From the NCBI GenBank assembly GCA_910575725.1, contig CAJTFE010000019.1, positions 1 through 64,000 on the forward strand: a DNA stretch of 64,000 bases. Reading direction: 5' to 3'. The DNA comes from Clostridia bacterium. Lineage in GTDB: Bacteria > Bacillota > Clostridia > Lachnospirales > Lachnospiraceae. Numbering within the stretch: position 1 is the stretch's first letter; every line of letters starts with the position of its first letter. Shown here piece by piece: positions 14,961 through 24,021 of this stretch. Below the pieces are notes generated by a model that ran no database searches, was not told where the DNA came from, and was given only the letters and a program-made list of their open reading frames with translations. The position numbers were made by a program, and so were the translations under genes.

Positions 14961-15839
14961 CTAATGGTAAGATGTGTTCGTTACGATAGAAATAAATTTT
15001 TTCAGCAAAGGACTTTGTGAACTTTTTTTATAAAAGAGACCATAGGATAATGGCTCGCTGTTTTTTAGAGGGACGGAACAGATATCAGAATTTACAAAAT
15101 TCATCTGTGGAAGTACAGAACAGCCATATCCTGCCCTGACAAGAGTAAGAAGCACCTGAAGGTTTTCGCATACATAAGTGGATTCAGGCAGGATATGCTG
15201 TGAAATCTGGTTCTGCATTTCTGCGGCTTTGGCAGGAATTGCATAGGAGTTGCAGACAACAATATTCTCCAGATACAATTCTTCTTTTGCAAGCCCAGAC
15301 CTGGCCGCATAAGGATGCGCAGTGGGAACAATACAGCACAGTGGTATCCGGAATAATTCTTTGTAGACGGTATCGCTTTTTATTGGGATATCATCCTGGA
15401 ATCCAAACAGCAGATCCAGTTCTTCCTGGTAGAAGAGATTTAGAATGGACCTGTGGGGGATCACTTTCAAAAAAGGATATAGTCCCGGTATCTGTTCCCT
15501 GCAGGATTTCAGTATCTTACAGAGCAGGTCCAGATTAGCCTCACTCTGGCAGCCAATCGTTAAGACCTGCAAATTCGTGCTTTGATGGCGCTGCAGTTTC
15601 TGTTCGGCAATTTTTAATCTGCCTATAACATTTTTTGCATCTTCCAGAAAGCTGATTCCAGCAGGGGTAAGGGTAACTGTCCTGGTGGTGCGGTGAAGAA
15701 GTTTTGTCCCCAGTTCATCTTCCAGCGAATGAATCTGCCGGGAAACGGCAGACTGGGTAATCTTTAAAATTTCAGCGGCTCTTGCAAAGTTTAGGTTTTC
15801 GGCAACCTGGATAAAGCTCTTTAACTGGTCTGTATTCAT
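14961..15839 (-). CDS. LysR family transcriptional regulator
   Basis: A 292-aa regulator. The N-terminal helix-turn-helix (FIQVAENLNFARAAEILKIT, then QSAVSRQIHSLEDELG) is typical, and the remainder is a LysR substrate-binding domain. GAGGTG lies 6 nt before ATG 15839; a GTG 9 nt further upstream is in frame but overlaps that ribosome site. No divergent intact target gene remains upstream (the neighbour is a truncated AraC gene), and the MATE remnant is convergent. Its regulon is unknown. Confidence 0.9.
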   Translation of the reverse strand: MNTDQLKSFIQVAENLNFARAAEILKITQSAVSRQIHSLEDELGTKLLHRTTRTVTLTPAGISFLEDAKNVIGRLKIAEQKLQRHQSTNLQVLTIGCQSEANLDLLCKILKSCREQIPGLYPFLKVIPHRSILNLFYQEELDLLFGFQDDIPIKSDTVYKELFRIPLCCIVPTAHPYAARSGLAKEELYLENIVVCNSYAIPAKAAEMQNQISQHILPESTYVCENLQVLLTLVRAGYGCSVLPQMNFVNSDICSVPLKNSEPLSYGLFYKKSSQSPLLKKFISIVTNTSYH

Positions 15840-15975
15840 GGGTCTCACCTCATTGTTGCGATTTTGTCATTGATAATACCATATTTTCGCTTATTGTTTC
15901 ATAAAAAATATGCTTGCTGTTTGCGAGTAATAGAATATATTTTGGGTATCAAACCAAGCTGATTATTTTCAATTC

Positions 15976-16608
15976 TTAAATTCGGTTCATAGTCCTATTT
16001 CTATATTCCTGAGGATTCATCCCGTAATACCTTTTAAACTTCTTATAAAAAAATCCAAGATTTTCATAACCAATACCATTCGCAATTTCATAGATTGGCA
16101 GATCCGTATTGGTTAATTGGAAACAGGCCTGAGACATTTTTTGAGCCATAATCAGCTCCGTAAATGTTTTGCCTGTTTTCTTTTTCAGATATGTACTCAA
16201 ATAGGCAGTGCTGAAGCCAAAAGTCTCCGCCGTTGTCAGCAGGGTGGCAGTCTTAAAATTATCCTCCAGATATTGAAGAATTTTAATAGTAAGATTCATT
16301 TTATTCAAAGAATAACGGTTCAGAGTGTTCTTTTGAAATAGAGTGGCAAGATGTGTGAAAATGATGACCATATAAGCATCAATAATCTCAGAACGGCGAT
16401 ACTGCAGATCATAATATTCACACATCAGTTGCTGTATGTAAGTACGCAGCAGCAAATCATTTTCCGTATGAAAGATCAGATAGTGCTTGGAATTTGTCTG
16501 ATCGGAAAGGATATGGCTGATAAACTGTGCAACAATACCCTGAGAAGACAGATTAGATAAAAAATGTGTGGTAAAGTTTGCTTTTGCTGCATGCGGAAGA
16601 TCAGGCAA
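15976..16608 (-). pseudogene. AraC-family regulator lacking its N-terminal domain
   Basis: The C-terminal double helix-turn-helix is complete (FSTAYLSTYLKKKTGKTFTE ... IGYENLGFFYKKFKRYYGMN then PQEYRNR). The frame opens after a TGA near 16640 with the sequence LLLPYSLPDLPHAAKANF. This looks like the end of the cupin sensor domain (the usual context is LLPPxxPHxA). The preceding roughly 70 residues are missing and the only start is a TTG at 16608 with no ribosome site. It probably lost its 5' end. Confidence 0.65.
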
Positions 16609-16934
16609 TGAGTACGGAAGTAATAAAGATCATGGTATTGGAGCTGATAGAGCTGTACAAAGAAAGGGATAGAAAGGAGTATATTTAGTGTTCCGGATGA
16701 TGCAAATGAAAACCCTTCTCCCCAGCTAGGCTGGGGAGAATAGAATTAGCAGAAGCGTAGATTTTGCAATGTACTCACCTGCAAACAGTTCATTCAAAGT
16801 AATGTTTAAAAGAGTGCATAAAGGCATAAACAAAGACAAATCCGGCATAAAAATGAACACTTACCAACGGTAGAGTTGGATAAAACGGGACTTTTTAACT
16901 CTGCTGATAGTATAGTTCTGAACGGAATTTTGTG
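16609..16934. other. Gap with a perfect palindrome
   Basis: No gene is supported. TTCTCCCCAGC (16716-16726), TAG, and GCTGGGGAGAA (16730-16740) form a perfect 11-bp stem with a 3-nt loop, and no T-run follows. It could be a mobile-element end, a protein-binding site, or a bidirectional transcript end. The surrounding sequence is gene debris. Confidence 0.45.
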
Positions 16935-17084
16935 ATGGAACTTCCAAACCATCGGTTTCCTTCGGTAAAGAGCGTATGGCAGCTTATCATAGAAAAGGCG
17001 AAGGGATTTGCAAAAAAGGGACGGGAGAATGCGATGTTTGGAAAGCAATTTGTAACGAAGTTCACGGATTTAGGTTTTAGATAA
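16935..17084 (+). pseudogene. FeoB fragment
   Basis: The frame MELPNHRFPSVKSVWQLIIE KAKGFAKKG matches a well-known internal FeoB stretch (ELPxYRxPSxxxVWxxxxEKAKxFxKKA) that precedes a membrane helix. After about 28 residues it diverges and stops at 50 codons. FeoB is normally about 600-800 aa. This is a short remnant of a ferrous iron transporter, overlapping the thiD end on the other strand. Confidence 0.55.
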
Positions 17085-17889
17085 AAGAACCCTCCTTTGC
17101 GAATTCGCCGGTCAGGTTGAAATTGTGCTGCATGGGCCCCCGGCCTTTTCCAAGATCAAGCATAGCTCCCAACGCACCGGAGAGATAGTTCTTCGACCGC
17201 TGGATGGAGACGGGCAGGTCAAAGCCCTTGGCCAGATTGGCGGCAATGGCGCTGGACAGAGTACAGCCGGTGCCGTGGGTGTTTGGATTGTCAATGTGAG
17301 CTCCATAGAACCAAGTCCCGATGCCGTCCCCATAGAGAAAATCGTTGGTGTCATTGATATTATGTCCGCCTTTGAGGAGGACAGCACAGCCGTAGGTGTC
17401 ACTGATGCGTCTGGCAGCAGCCTTAATGTCTGACTCGCTGCGGATGGTTATACCAGAGAGAATCTCCGCCTCCGGGATATTAGAGGTGGCTACAGCCGCC
17501 AGAGGAAGTAAGCCGGCCTTCAGCGTGGCCACCGCCTCTTCGGAGATCAGCCGGTCGCCGCTGGTGGCCACCATCACCGGGTCAACCACAATATTTTTCG
17601 CTTGATAAAAATTTAGCCGCTCTGCGATCTTCTCAATTAACCCACAGGAGGCCACCATGCCGATCTTGACCGCATCAGGCGGAATGTCCTCGAATACCGC
17701 ATCGATCTGCGCTCCCAAAAATGCGGGAGTCATCTCCACAATCTCCTTTACGCCAGTGGTGTTCTGAGCCACCAGCGCCGTAATAGCGCTCATGGCGAAA
17801 ACACCATTCATGGTCATTGTTTTCAGATCGGCCTGAATTCCGGCCCCTCCGCTGGGATCTGTCCCAGCGATTGATAATGCTGTTTTCAT
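17077..17889 (-). CDS. thiD: Hydroxymethylpyrimidine (phosphate) kinase ThiD
   Basis: Phosphorylates HMP and HMP-phosphate to HMP-PP for thiamine phosphate synthesis. The 270-aa ribokinase-fold protein shows SIAGTDPSGGAGIQADLKTM at the N-terminus, VVDPVMVATSGDRLI in the middle and the anion-hole/catalytic motif NTHGTGCTLSSAIAANLAKG near residue 210. It is the last gene of the thiM-thiE-thiD operon and starts about 95 nt after thiE with GAGGAG upstream. Expression should depend on the TPP riboswitch at 19590-19680. Confidence 0.95.
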   Translation of the reverse strand: MKTALSIAGTDPSGGAGIQADLKTMTMNGVFAMSAITALVAQNTTGVKEIVEMTPAFLGAQIDAVFEDIPPDAVKIGMVASCGLIEKIAERLNFYQAKNIVVDPVMVATSGDRLISEEAVATLKAGLLPLAAVATSNIPEAEILSGITIRSESDIKAAARRISDTYGCAVLLKGGHNINDTNDFLYGDGIGTWFYGAHIDNPNTHGTGCTLSSAIAANLAKGFDLPVSIQRSKNYLSGALGAMLDLGKGRGPMQHNFNLTGEFAKEGSFI

Positions 17890-17983
17890 TGCTGTTTCTC
17901 CTCTGTATTATTTTTGTTGAGCGGCTTTAAGAGCAGCGCCTTAAGTCCTCCGCTTAAAGTTCCCCCAATAGCTTTGCGAATCC

Positions 17984-18625
17984 TCATGGATTTACCATTT
18001 TCTCTGCCAGCGCCAGCAGCTCCCGGCAGGCCCCCTCGATGTCCTCCGCTCCGAAGATGGCGGAGACCAGGGCTGCGCCGTCCACTTTGCTGCCGGAGAG
18101 CTGGAGGATATTGTCTCGGTTCAATCCGCCTATGGCTACAATGGGCACGTCTGCTGCGGCGCAGATAGCCTGCAGGGTCTCTCCAGGCATCACATCCACG
18201 TCGGTTTTGGTGCCGGTGGGGAACACTGCGCCCAGGCCCAGATAGTCTGCGCCGTCCCGGACGGCCTGGCGGGCTTCCTCCACTGTGTGGACGGAGACGC
18301 CCAGGATCATGTTTTCTCCTACCCGTCGGCGCGCTTCTTCCGCTCCCATATCCTCCTGGCCTACATGGACTCCGTCCGCACCGCAGGCAGTGGCGATGTC
18401 CACGTTGTCGTTGACGATGAAGGGCACCCCATACTGCCGGCACAGGGCGCAGATGTCCCGGGCCTCCTGGAGGAACGCCGCTTCGTCCAGTTCCTTCTCC
18501 CGCAGCTGTACGCAGGTCACGCCGCCCTTTAATGCCGCTTCCACCTGCTGGTATAGCGTCTGCTTTCCAACCCAGGCACGGTCGGTGACAGCGTAGAGCA
18601 GCATGTACCGTTTATCGCACTTCAT
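17984..18625 (-). CDS. thiE: Thiamine-phosphate synthase ThiE
   Basis: Joins HMP-PP and thiazole phosphate into thiamine phosphate. The 213-aa TIM barrel carries TCVQLREKELDEAAFLQEA, FIVNDNVDIATACGADGVHVGQ and the phosphate-binding loops typical of the family. Start ATG 18625 overlaps the thiM stop by 14 nt, so the genes are coupled. With ThiM and ThiD it forms a complete salvage route from thiazole and HMP; no de novo thiC or thiG is in the window. Confidence 0.95.
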   Translation of the reverse strand: MKCDKRYMLLYAVTDRAWVGKQTLYQQVEAALKGGVTCVQLREKELDEAAFLQEARDICALCRQYGVPFIVNDNVDIATACGADGVHVGQEDMGAEEARRRVGENMILGVSVHTVEEARQAVRDGADYLGLGAVFPTGTKTDVDVMPGETLQAICAAADVPIVAIGGLNRDNILQLSGSKVDGAALVSAIFGAEDIEGACRELLALAEKMVNP

Positions 18626-19433
18626 AATTGGCTCCCTTCTTCAGCACCGCCGGGGTCAGACGGTACATGGCGTCGATGATGTAGTTCCGGTAAGAAGAGC
18701 TGCCGTCCAGCTTGGTCATACGCTGGAAGGCGATCTCCCCACACAGCCCCATAGCGCACACGGCAGCGGCAGCAGCCTCCAGGGGCCGGTTTGGATTGGC
18801 AGTGACAAAAGCTGCCGTCAGGGCGGAGAGCTGGCAGCCGGTGCCGGTAATGGCAGACATTTCAGGACGGCCGTTGCGGATACAGAAAGCACGTTCCCCA
18901 TTCGTCACAATGTCGATGGCCCCAGTGATGGCAATGACTGTTCTGGCGCGCCGGGCAAAATCCTTGGCAAAGGCCAGCGTCCCATCCAGGTTTTCCCCTG
19001 TTACCTTATCCGCCTCGTCAGCGTCTACGCCCTTGGTAGTGCCGCTGCCCAGAGCCAGGGTCTTAATCTCCGAGATGTTGCCGCGGATCACGGTAAACTT
19101 CACCTTTTTCAGCAGTTCCAGAGCCGTGTCCGTTCGCAGCGTGGAGGCTCCAGCCCCCACCGGGTCCAGAACCACGGGGTGCCCCAGTTCGTTAGCACGC
19201 TTTCCGGCGGCAAACATAGAAGGAATGGTGTGCTGGTTCAGTGTTCCGATGTTGATGTTCAGCCCATTGCAGATGGCTGTAATCTCCAAGGCGTCCTCCG
19301 GATCGTCTGCCATGATGGGCGACCCGCCACAGGCCAGCAGCATGTTGGCGCAGTCGTTGACGGTGACATAGTTCGTGATATTATGGATCAGGGGGGATTT
19401 CTGTCTAACATTCTCAAACATTTTTTCAAACAT
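18612..19433 (-). CDS. thiM: Hydroxyethylthiazole kinase ThiM
   Basis: Phosphorylates hydroxyethylthiazole in thiamine salvage. The 273-aa protein shows SPLIHNITNYVTVNDCANML at the N-terminus, PVVLDPVGAGAS in the middle, and the catalytic AITGTGCQLSALTAAFV near residue 195. ATG 19433 has AAAGGAG 8 nt upstream. It is the first gene behind the TPP riboswitch. Confidence 0.95.
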   Translation of the reverse strand: MFEKMFENVRQKSPLIHNITNYVTVNDCANMLLACGGSPIMADDPEDALEITAICNGLNINIGTLNQHTIPSMFAAGKRANELGHPVVLDPVGAGASTLRTDTALELLKKVKFTVIRGNISEIKTLALGSGTTKGVDADEADKVTGENLDGTLAFAKDFARRARTVIAITGAIDIVTNGERAFCIRNGRPEMSAITGTGCQLSALTAAFVTANPNRPLEAAAAAVCAMGLCGEIAFQRMTKLDGSSSYRNYIIDAMYRLTPAVLKKGANYEVR

Positions 19434-19544
19434 AGCTTTTACTCCTTTGAGCCGGGAGAAGACGTCTTCGTATGACGGCGTTTCTCCTCAATCTGCAGCA
19501 GGCCGCGGCTGCCGGCATCATTTTTTCCTGCAGACAACAAAAAA

Positions 19545-19572
19545 CAGGGTACATCCCGACAGGATGCCCCTG
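19545..19572 (-). terminator. Riboswitch expression-platform terminator
   Basis: On the minus strand CAGGG-G-CATCC pairs with GGATG-TA-CCCTG and is followed by TTTTTTG. It lies between the TPP aptamer and thiM, so it is the probable off-state terminator of the switch. Confidence 0.8.
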
Positions 19573-19589
19573 AAAAAGTATACGCCCCT

Positions 19590-19680
19590 TGGCAGCTTCC
19601 TCCGGCGGCATTATCCGCATCAGGTGTAAGGGTCGAAGGTCTACCTTCCTCTCAGCCTGTCACACAAGCTCCCCTGTTTA
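19590..19680 (-). promoter_or_regulatory. TPP riboswitch (THI element)
   Basis: The minus strand contains the conserved THI-box pieces in order: GGGGAGC, GGCTGAGAGG, GACCCTTACACCTGAT and GGATAATGCCGCCGGAGG. These form the pyrimidine- and pyrophosphate-binding arms of the aptamer. A terminator follows before thiM, so high thiamine pyrophosphate should stop transcription of thiM-thiE-thiD. Confidence 0.95.
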
Positions 19681-19814
19681 CTTTGTTGTAGGGATTATAA
19701 CACTGTATGTTCCATTTTGCAAGTGACTTTCATAAAGAACAATATGAATCGCAACAATAGTGTTACTGTTCAGAGGTCAGCTTGTGATAAACAAACCGAT
19801 GGTGTAGACTAATC
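19681..19814. other. Gap upstream of the thiamine operon
   Basis: It should hold the minus-strand promoter of the thiamine operon. AGTGTTATAATCCCTACAAC on the minus strand (about 19702-19684) offers a TATAAT-like -10 element. Nothing else is apparent. Confidence 0.45.
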
Positions 19815-20064
19815 TTAGTCGAAGCCATCGCTTTTCCATCCAAAGTACCACAATATAAAACCAACAACCACCAATATCAATGATAGTATCTGCGTATTTT
19901 TCCCACTAAAAATCACATAGTATGCACGAGCACAGATAATGGAAACAGGCAAGGCCAAGGAATATTCCTACATCGATAACCACACCATACCATGCAATAT
20001 TCCAGCCCTCTATTCCGAATAGATTTTTTCTCACATATGGTTGCTGCTGTTTCATCTCTTTCAT
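19815..20064 (-). pseudogene. Small membrane protein with a frameshift
   Basis: From ATG 20064 the frame reads MKEMKQQQPYVRKNLFGIEG ... VVIDVGIFLGLACF and stops at 19906. A second frame continues the logic with ARAYYVIFSGKNTQILSLIL, VVVGFILWYFGWKSDGFD-stop at 19815. Together they would make a two-helix membrane protein of about 80 residues, broken by a one-base shift near the sequence encoding LACF. Its ATG overlaps the stop of the tubby/LURP-like gene (ATGA), so it was once the next gene in that operon. It could instead be a functional 52-aa protein. Confidence 0.5.
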
Positions 20065-20585
20065 ACAACTAAAAATTCATTTTCCTGTTCAATATACTTG
20101 CAGAACACAAAAATACCGCATATTATTTCCGGGGCAAAATCGTCCATAGCTTCTATGTTCCAGCCGCCGACTATTCCCCGGTGGAAAATTTGAATAATTG
20201 ATTTGCGGGATTTATCGGATAATAAATAGTTCTGGTTGTTCTGCATTACCAGCAAATATTCGTTTTTATCAAACACAACCTTTGCATGATCTACTCTCGG
20301 CATACGGCATAAAGGCCAGCCAACTACAGTTGGGTCATCTCCCTTTGCATAATCCGGATTTGCGACTGCACATTTATTACCGCTGCTGTCAAATAAGATA
20401 TATTGACGATAACGGACATTCCCCGCTTCATTTGGCGGAACCTCTAAGTTTGCTATATCCGTGTGCATAAGCATTGAACCGTTTGCAGAATAGATCTTCT
20501 TTTCCGAACCTATAAAGCTGCCTTTTATTCGGGCTGACATTATATCATTGAAGTATAAAGTTCCTGCTTTCATTATGTACTTCAT
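20061..20585 (-). CDS. Tubby/LURP-one-related protein
   Basis: A 174-aa soluble protein (MKYIMKAGTLYFNDIMSARI ...) rich in beta strands, with the pattern DSSGNKCAVANPDYAKGDD and IIQIFHRGIVGGWNIEAMDD. This suggests the tubby C-terminal-like (LURP-one) fold found in many Firmicutes as a small phospholipid-scramblase-related protein of unknown job. ATG 20585 has AGGAGG 8 nt upstream. It follows the chromate transporter pair by 16 nt and is likely in the same transcript. Confidence 0.55.
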   Translation of the reverse strand: MKYIMKAGTLYFNDIMSARIKGSFIGSEKKIYSANGSMLMHTDIANLEVPPNEAGNVRYRQYILFDSSGNKCAVANPDYAKGDDPTVVGWPLCRMPRVDHAKVVFDKNEYLLVMQNNQNYLLSDKSRKSIIQIFHRGIVGGWNIEAMDDFAPEIICGIFVFCKYIEQENEFLVV

Positions 20586-20601
20586 GTTATACCTCCTCGT
20601 A

Positions 20602-21165
20602 TCAAACAATGGAATACAGCAATACTCCGGCTGCACCTGCCCCCAACATCACATAAATGGGATTTACTTTCCATTTCCTTAAAACAAAAAAGCCAACAAC
20701 AAAAATAATTACAGAAATTATGTTGATTCCACTCAAATCAACCGGCAGGTTTCTTTCTCCGTAAAAAGCCATGATTACTAAGGTAATGCCAGCAGATGCA
20801 ATCATGGCTGCAACAGCAGGGCGAAGACCTGCAAGCACCCCCTGTACCATTCTTAATCCACGAAAACGATAATAAATATAGGCAAGCGTGATTACAATAA
20901 CGCAAGACGGGAGAATACAGCCTATGGTGGCTATAATCGCTCCCGGAATTCCAGCAACCTGAATCCCTACAAAGGTTGCTGAATTGATGGCAATCGGCCC
21001 CGGTGTCATTTCCGCAATCGTCATAATATCTGCAAATTGGGTCATAGTCAACCACGGGTGAACATCAACAACTTGATTTTGAATCAGCGGCATGGCAGCA
21101 TAACCACCGCCTATACTAAACAACCCAATTTGGAAGAAACTCCATAACAGTTCCAGATAAATCAT
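20602..21165 (-). CDS. Chromate transporter, second half protein
   Basis: A 187-aa ChrA-type protein with about six membrane helices. It has the family motif FSIGGGYAAMPLIQNQVVD near residue 15 and MTPGPIAINSATFVG near residue 53. In short-chain ChrA systems two half-length proteins encoded by adjacent genes form the transporter. This one overlaps the first by 4 nt (ATGA). Substrate may be chromate or another oxyanion; gut homologues are poorly studied. Confidence 0.9.
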   Translation of the reverse strand: MIYLELLWSFFQIGLFSIGGGYAAMPLIQNQVVDVHPWLTMTQFADIMTIAEMTPGPIAINSATFVGIQVAGIPGAIIATIGCILPSCVIVITLAYIYYRFRGLRMVQGVLAGLRPAVAAMIASAGITLVIMAFYGERNLPVDLSGINIISVIIFVVGFFVLRKWKVNPIYVMLGAGAAGVLLYSIV

Positions 21166-21725
21166 GCCTGCCTCCCTTTCCTGCCAAGATACAAAGTATC
21201 AACTGAACCGATTATGGCACAGATTAGAATAATCAGGATAATGTTGACTTTCATGAAACGGACAGCAACAAAAGATGCAAACAAAACAATAATCGGCAGA
21301 ACCCGTTTTTTTCGGAAAATGTTTTTTCCCATTGTGATTACTACATCACAAATTACAGCAGCTACTCCTGCAAGCATGCCTGTCATAGCCATGTGGACAA
21401 TCATATTATCACGAAATGCAGTATAGAAAAAAGAAATGACAGAGATTATGATGAGTGGCGGCAGTACGGTTCCCAGCACCGTTATCAAAGCCCCGAACAC
21501 GCCTGCCACATGATATCCTACAAGAATAGACGCATTGACAGCGATTGCACCGGGTGAGGATTGTGCGATTGCTGTCAAGTCCATCATTTCCTGTTCCTCT
21601 ATCCAGTGCAGCTCATCAACAAATTTTTTCTGCATTAAAGGTATAATTACAAATCCACCTCCGAACGTGCAGGCGCTTAACTGAAAAGTAGATAAAAATA
21701 GCTTTGTAAATGTATTTTGTTTCAA
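21162..21725 (-). CDS. Chromate transporter, first half protein
   Basis: A 187-aa ChrA half protein of the same length as its partner. Motifs FQLSACTFGGGFVIIPLMQK and AIAQSSPGAIAVNASILVGY are typical. The likely start is TTG 21725, because AAGGAGG lies 8 nt upstream; the frame extends further but runs into the divergent regulator's promoter region. The divergent LysR gene shares the short intergenic space and probably controls it. Confidence 0.85.
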   Translation of the reverse strand: MKQNTFTKLFLSTFQLSACTFGGGFVIIPLMQKKFVDELHWIEEQEMMDLTAIAQSSPGAIAVNASILVGYHVAGVFGALITVLGTVLPPLIIISVISFFYTAFRDNMIVHMAMTGMLAGVAAVICDVVITMGKNIFRKKRVLPIIVLFASFVAVRFMKVNIILIILICAIIGSVDTLYLGRKGRQA

Positions 21726-21831
21726 TGTGCTTCCCTCCTTATGCACATAAGTATAACACTTGCTTTTTGATAAAGGAAATAATATAATTTTATCTATATA
21801 ATAAGTGAATTTATATAAGGTGGGATAAAAT

Positions 21832-22746
21832 ATGACAATACGGCACTTAAAAATATTCTTAACGGTTTGCAAAAATAATTTCAATACAACAAAGGCTGCA
21901 GAACAACTCCACATGACACAGCCCGCAGTTAGTCTTGCTGTCAAGGAATTAGAGCAGTATTATGGTGTATTTCTATTTGACAGAATCGGAAAAAGGCTTA
22001 AAATCACAGAAGCAGGACAACGGTTTTATGAGTATTCTATCCATATCACCTCCATGTTTGATGATATGGAAAAAGCAATGAAAGACTGGGATTCTTTTGG
22101 CATTATAAGAATCGGAGCAAGCATAACTATTGGTTCACAGTTTCTTCCCTGCTATATGAAAGCATTTTATAATCGCTATCCTGGTACAGAGATAAAAGTA
22201 ACCATCAGTCCATCAGAGCAGTTGGAACAGAAAATATTGAATAATGAATTGGATTTTATACTGATTGAGGGTATTTCCCATACACCGGCTTTTGTTTCAG
22301 AAGAATATAGGGAAGACAATCTAACTGTTATCTGCCCGGCAGACAGTGGTTTTTATCCGGGGCAGCTGCTTTCCGTTGAAGAATTTCGCCAACAAAATTT
22401 TCTTCTTCGTGAACATGGAAGCGGCACCCGCGAAACCTTTGAACGGGTAGTTGAAGCTGCTGGATTTTCTGTTTCCCCTATCTGGGAAGCCATGAGTACC
22501 ACGGCTTTAGTAAATGCTGTTATCAACGGGCTTGGAATTGCCGTATTGCCGCATCATATGGTAATCGGGCCAATAGAACGCGGTCTTGTTGTTGCTGTCC
22601 ATGTAAAAGGACTTAGTTTCAAACGAAAGTTCCATATCGTCTATCATAAAGAAAAATTCCTTACTTCATCAGCGAAAGCCTTTATGGATTTGTGTCGAAA
22701 TTATGATATGGATTATCCGCTGCCCAAATATAACGGATTGTATTAG
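21832..22746 (+). CDS. LysR family regulator divergent to the chromate transporter
   Basis: A 304-aa regulator. The N-terminal HTH reads FLTVCKNNFNTTKAAEQLHM then TQPAVSLAVKELEQYYGVFL. The effector domain follows, with FILIEG and LREHGSGTRETFERV, the latter close to the CysB/CbbR subgroup. It starts at ATG 21832 behind AAGGTGGG. The 106-bp space to the chrA pair holds AT-rich, partly symmetrical DNA suited to a shared operator. The co-inducer cannot be told from sequence. Confidence 0.9.
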   Translation: MTIRHLKIFLTVCKNNFNTTKAAEQLHMTQPAVSLAVKELEQYYGVFLFDRIGKRLKITEAGQRFYEYSIHITSMFDDMEKAMKDWDSFGIIRIGASITIGSQFLPCYMKAFYNRYPGTEIKVTISPSEQLEQKILNNELDFILIEGISHTPAFVSEEYREDNLTVICPADSGFYPGQLLSVEEFRQQNFLLREHGSGTRETFERVVEAAGFSVSPIWEAMSTTALVNAVINGLGIAVLPHHMVIGPIERGLVVAVHVKGLSFKRKFHIVYHKEKFLTSSAKAFMDLCRNYDMDYPLPKYNGLY

Positions 22747-22879
22747 AATGAGATCCAAGCTCTATCATCAGCTTCATTTCTTGCTTTCGTAAAAAACATA
22801 CGGAATTATGGGGAATTGTCAATCAAACTAATAATGCATGGTGTGTGATAGGCGGCATGAAAAGGAGAATGGGGCAGAT

Positions 22880-23683
22880 ATGAAAGGAAAGATTATGCGC
22901 CATGTTGTTTCTTTGTGTGGGGGAGCAACAGCTGCTCTATTATTGACTGGCTGTAATCCAACAGCAGGCGCAACAGAATATGAGGTAATATATCCGTCCG
23001 GTTACAGCAGGGATTCCTATGCGTATGATGAAAAATCGCCTATTGAGGGAAGTTCCTGTTATCTTCAGTGGGAAGAAGCGGATGATTACAAGAAAACCTA
23101 TGACTACGATATACATATCCTGGATGAAAATGGTTCTGTATTATATGAATATCCCGATATGGGGAGCAAAGCCATGCGTGGGAGTGTGCAGGAAGATGGT
23201 AATACCTGGGTTTGTGCGGAGCATTGGACAGCTCCACACCACAATGGCTATGTGGAAGGCTGGCTGAAAGAAAGCGATCTGCTTTTGATCGATCTGAGTT
23301 GCGGCGAGATTCTGTTTCAGGATAAGGCAGGAGAAAATGAATTTTACCTCACTTCAAATGGAACACGATGCTATTTCTATCTCCCTGGAAAAGAAGAAAG
23401 CGACAAGCTGTTTGGATTGATAAAGATACCTGCGGAAAATGCGGTAATCTATTACAGAGATACTTCGGACTGGACGCAGAAACACACGGTTTACACGTTT
23501 GATTATGTGTCAGAGCCTGATATTGATACAAGTAACGGAGTTTTAACACGTATCAAATTTTATATATCTGAAAACCAGCTTAAAGTGGCATGGACATCTT
23601 ATGAATCGGTCGGGAATGGGAATTGGGAGTACCTGGAGAAAAAGGCTTATGAAATCCCACTTGCCGAAAATGCTTTTCAGTGA
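22880..23683 (+). CDS. Hypothetical lipoprotein
   Basis: A 267-aa protein. Its N-terminal signal ends with a lipobox (LLLTGC, Cys at about residue 25), so it should be anchored on the outer face of the membrane. The rest is soluble with many Tyr/Trp and beta-type strands (YDYDIHILDENGSVLYEYPD); no named domain is recognised. ATG 22880 was chosen because the signal peptide starts there; AAAGGAG lies about 13 nt upstream. No partner genes are evident. Confidence 0.7.
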   Translation: MKGKIMRHVVSLCGGATAALLLTGCNPTAGATEYEVIYPSGYSRDSYAYDEKSPIEGSSCYLQWEEADDYKKTYDYDIHILDENGSVLYEYPDMGSKAMRGSVQEDGNTWVCAEHWTAPHHNGYVEGWLKESDLLLIDLSCGEILFQDKAGENEFYLTSNGTRCYFYLPGKEESDKLFGLIKIPAENAVIYYRDTSDWTQKHTVYTFDYVSEPDIDTSNGVLTRIKFYISENQLKVAWTSYESVGNGNWEYLEKKAYEIPLAENAFQ

Positions 23684-23890
23684 GCTAAAAGCACAGATGA
23701 GGTGGTACGGGCTATGGAGGACAGTTTTGGTCGATAATGGCTGGACAGGAATGACAGGATTTCGCTGTTCCACTGTATCCAGGAGCTGAAGGGGAAAGAA
23801 GAGGTGCTGGATTATTTCCTGGATTATCTGTCCACAGAGGAAAATCCTACTTTGCTGATTTATGCCGTCTGGTGCACGGAGGGCATATAA
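23684..23890 (+). other. Degenerate coding remnant before the split XRE gene
   Basis: A frame from ATG near 23713 reads MEDSFGR-stop-WLDRNDRISLFHCIQELKG and then EEVLDYFLDYLSTEENPTLL-IYAVWCTEGI-stop, ending 1 nt before the XRE start. The in-frame stop suggests a decayed small gene; the family is not recognised. Confidence 0.35.
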
Positions 23891-24000
23891 ATGGTGTTTG
23901 CTGACAAGTTACAGAGTTTACGGAAATCAAAGGGGTTGTCACAAGAAGAGGCGGCTGAAAAGTGCAATGTCACAAGACAGTCCGTATCAAAATGGGAAAC
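23891..24000 (+). pseudogene. XRE regulator, 5' half (split by insertion)
   Basis: MVFADKLQSLRKSKGLSQEE then AAEKCNVTRQSVSKWETG is a standard XRE helix-turn-helix. The frame then reads VSHS-stop in foreign DNA. The continuation lies 8.4 kb downstream: joining at the shared GGGAAAC gives W-E-T-G-L-G-Y-P-E-T-E-K in frame with 32361-32920. Confidence 0.85.
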
Positions 24001-24011
24001 GGGAGTTTCCC
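23994..24011. repeat. Left attachment site with internal inverted repeat
   Basis: GGGAAAC (23994-24000), GGGA, GTTTCCC (24005-24011) is a perfect inverted repeat at the left junction. The first arm is the 7-bp sequence repeated at the right junction (32361-32367). Confidence 0.7.
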
Positions 24012-24021
24012 ATAGTTAAAG

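Noticed and set aside
17886-18443. A 185-codon minus-strand frame overlapping thiE
   Set aside because: It is Arg/Gly-rich and in another frame from the clear ThiE protein; only its tail region is non-overlapping.
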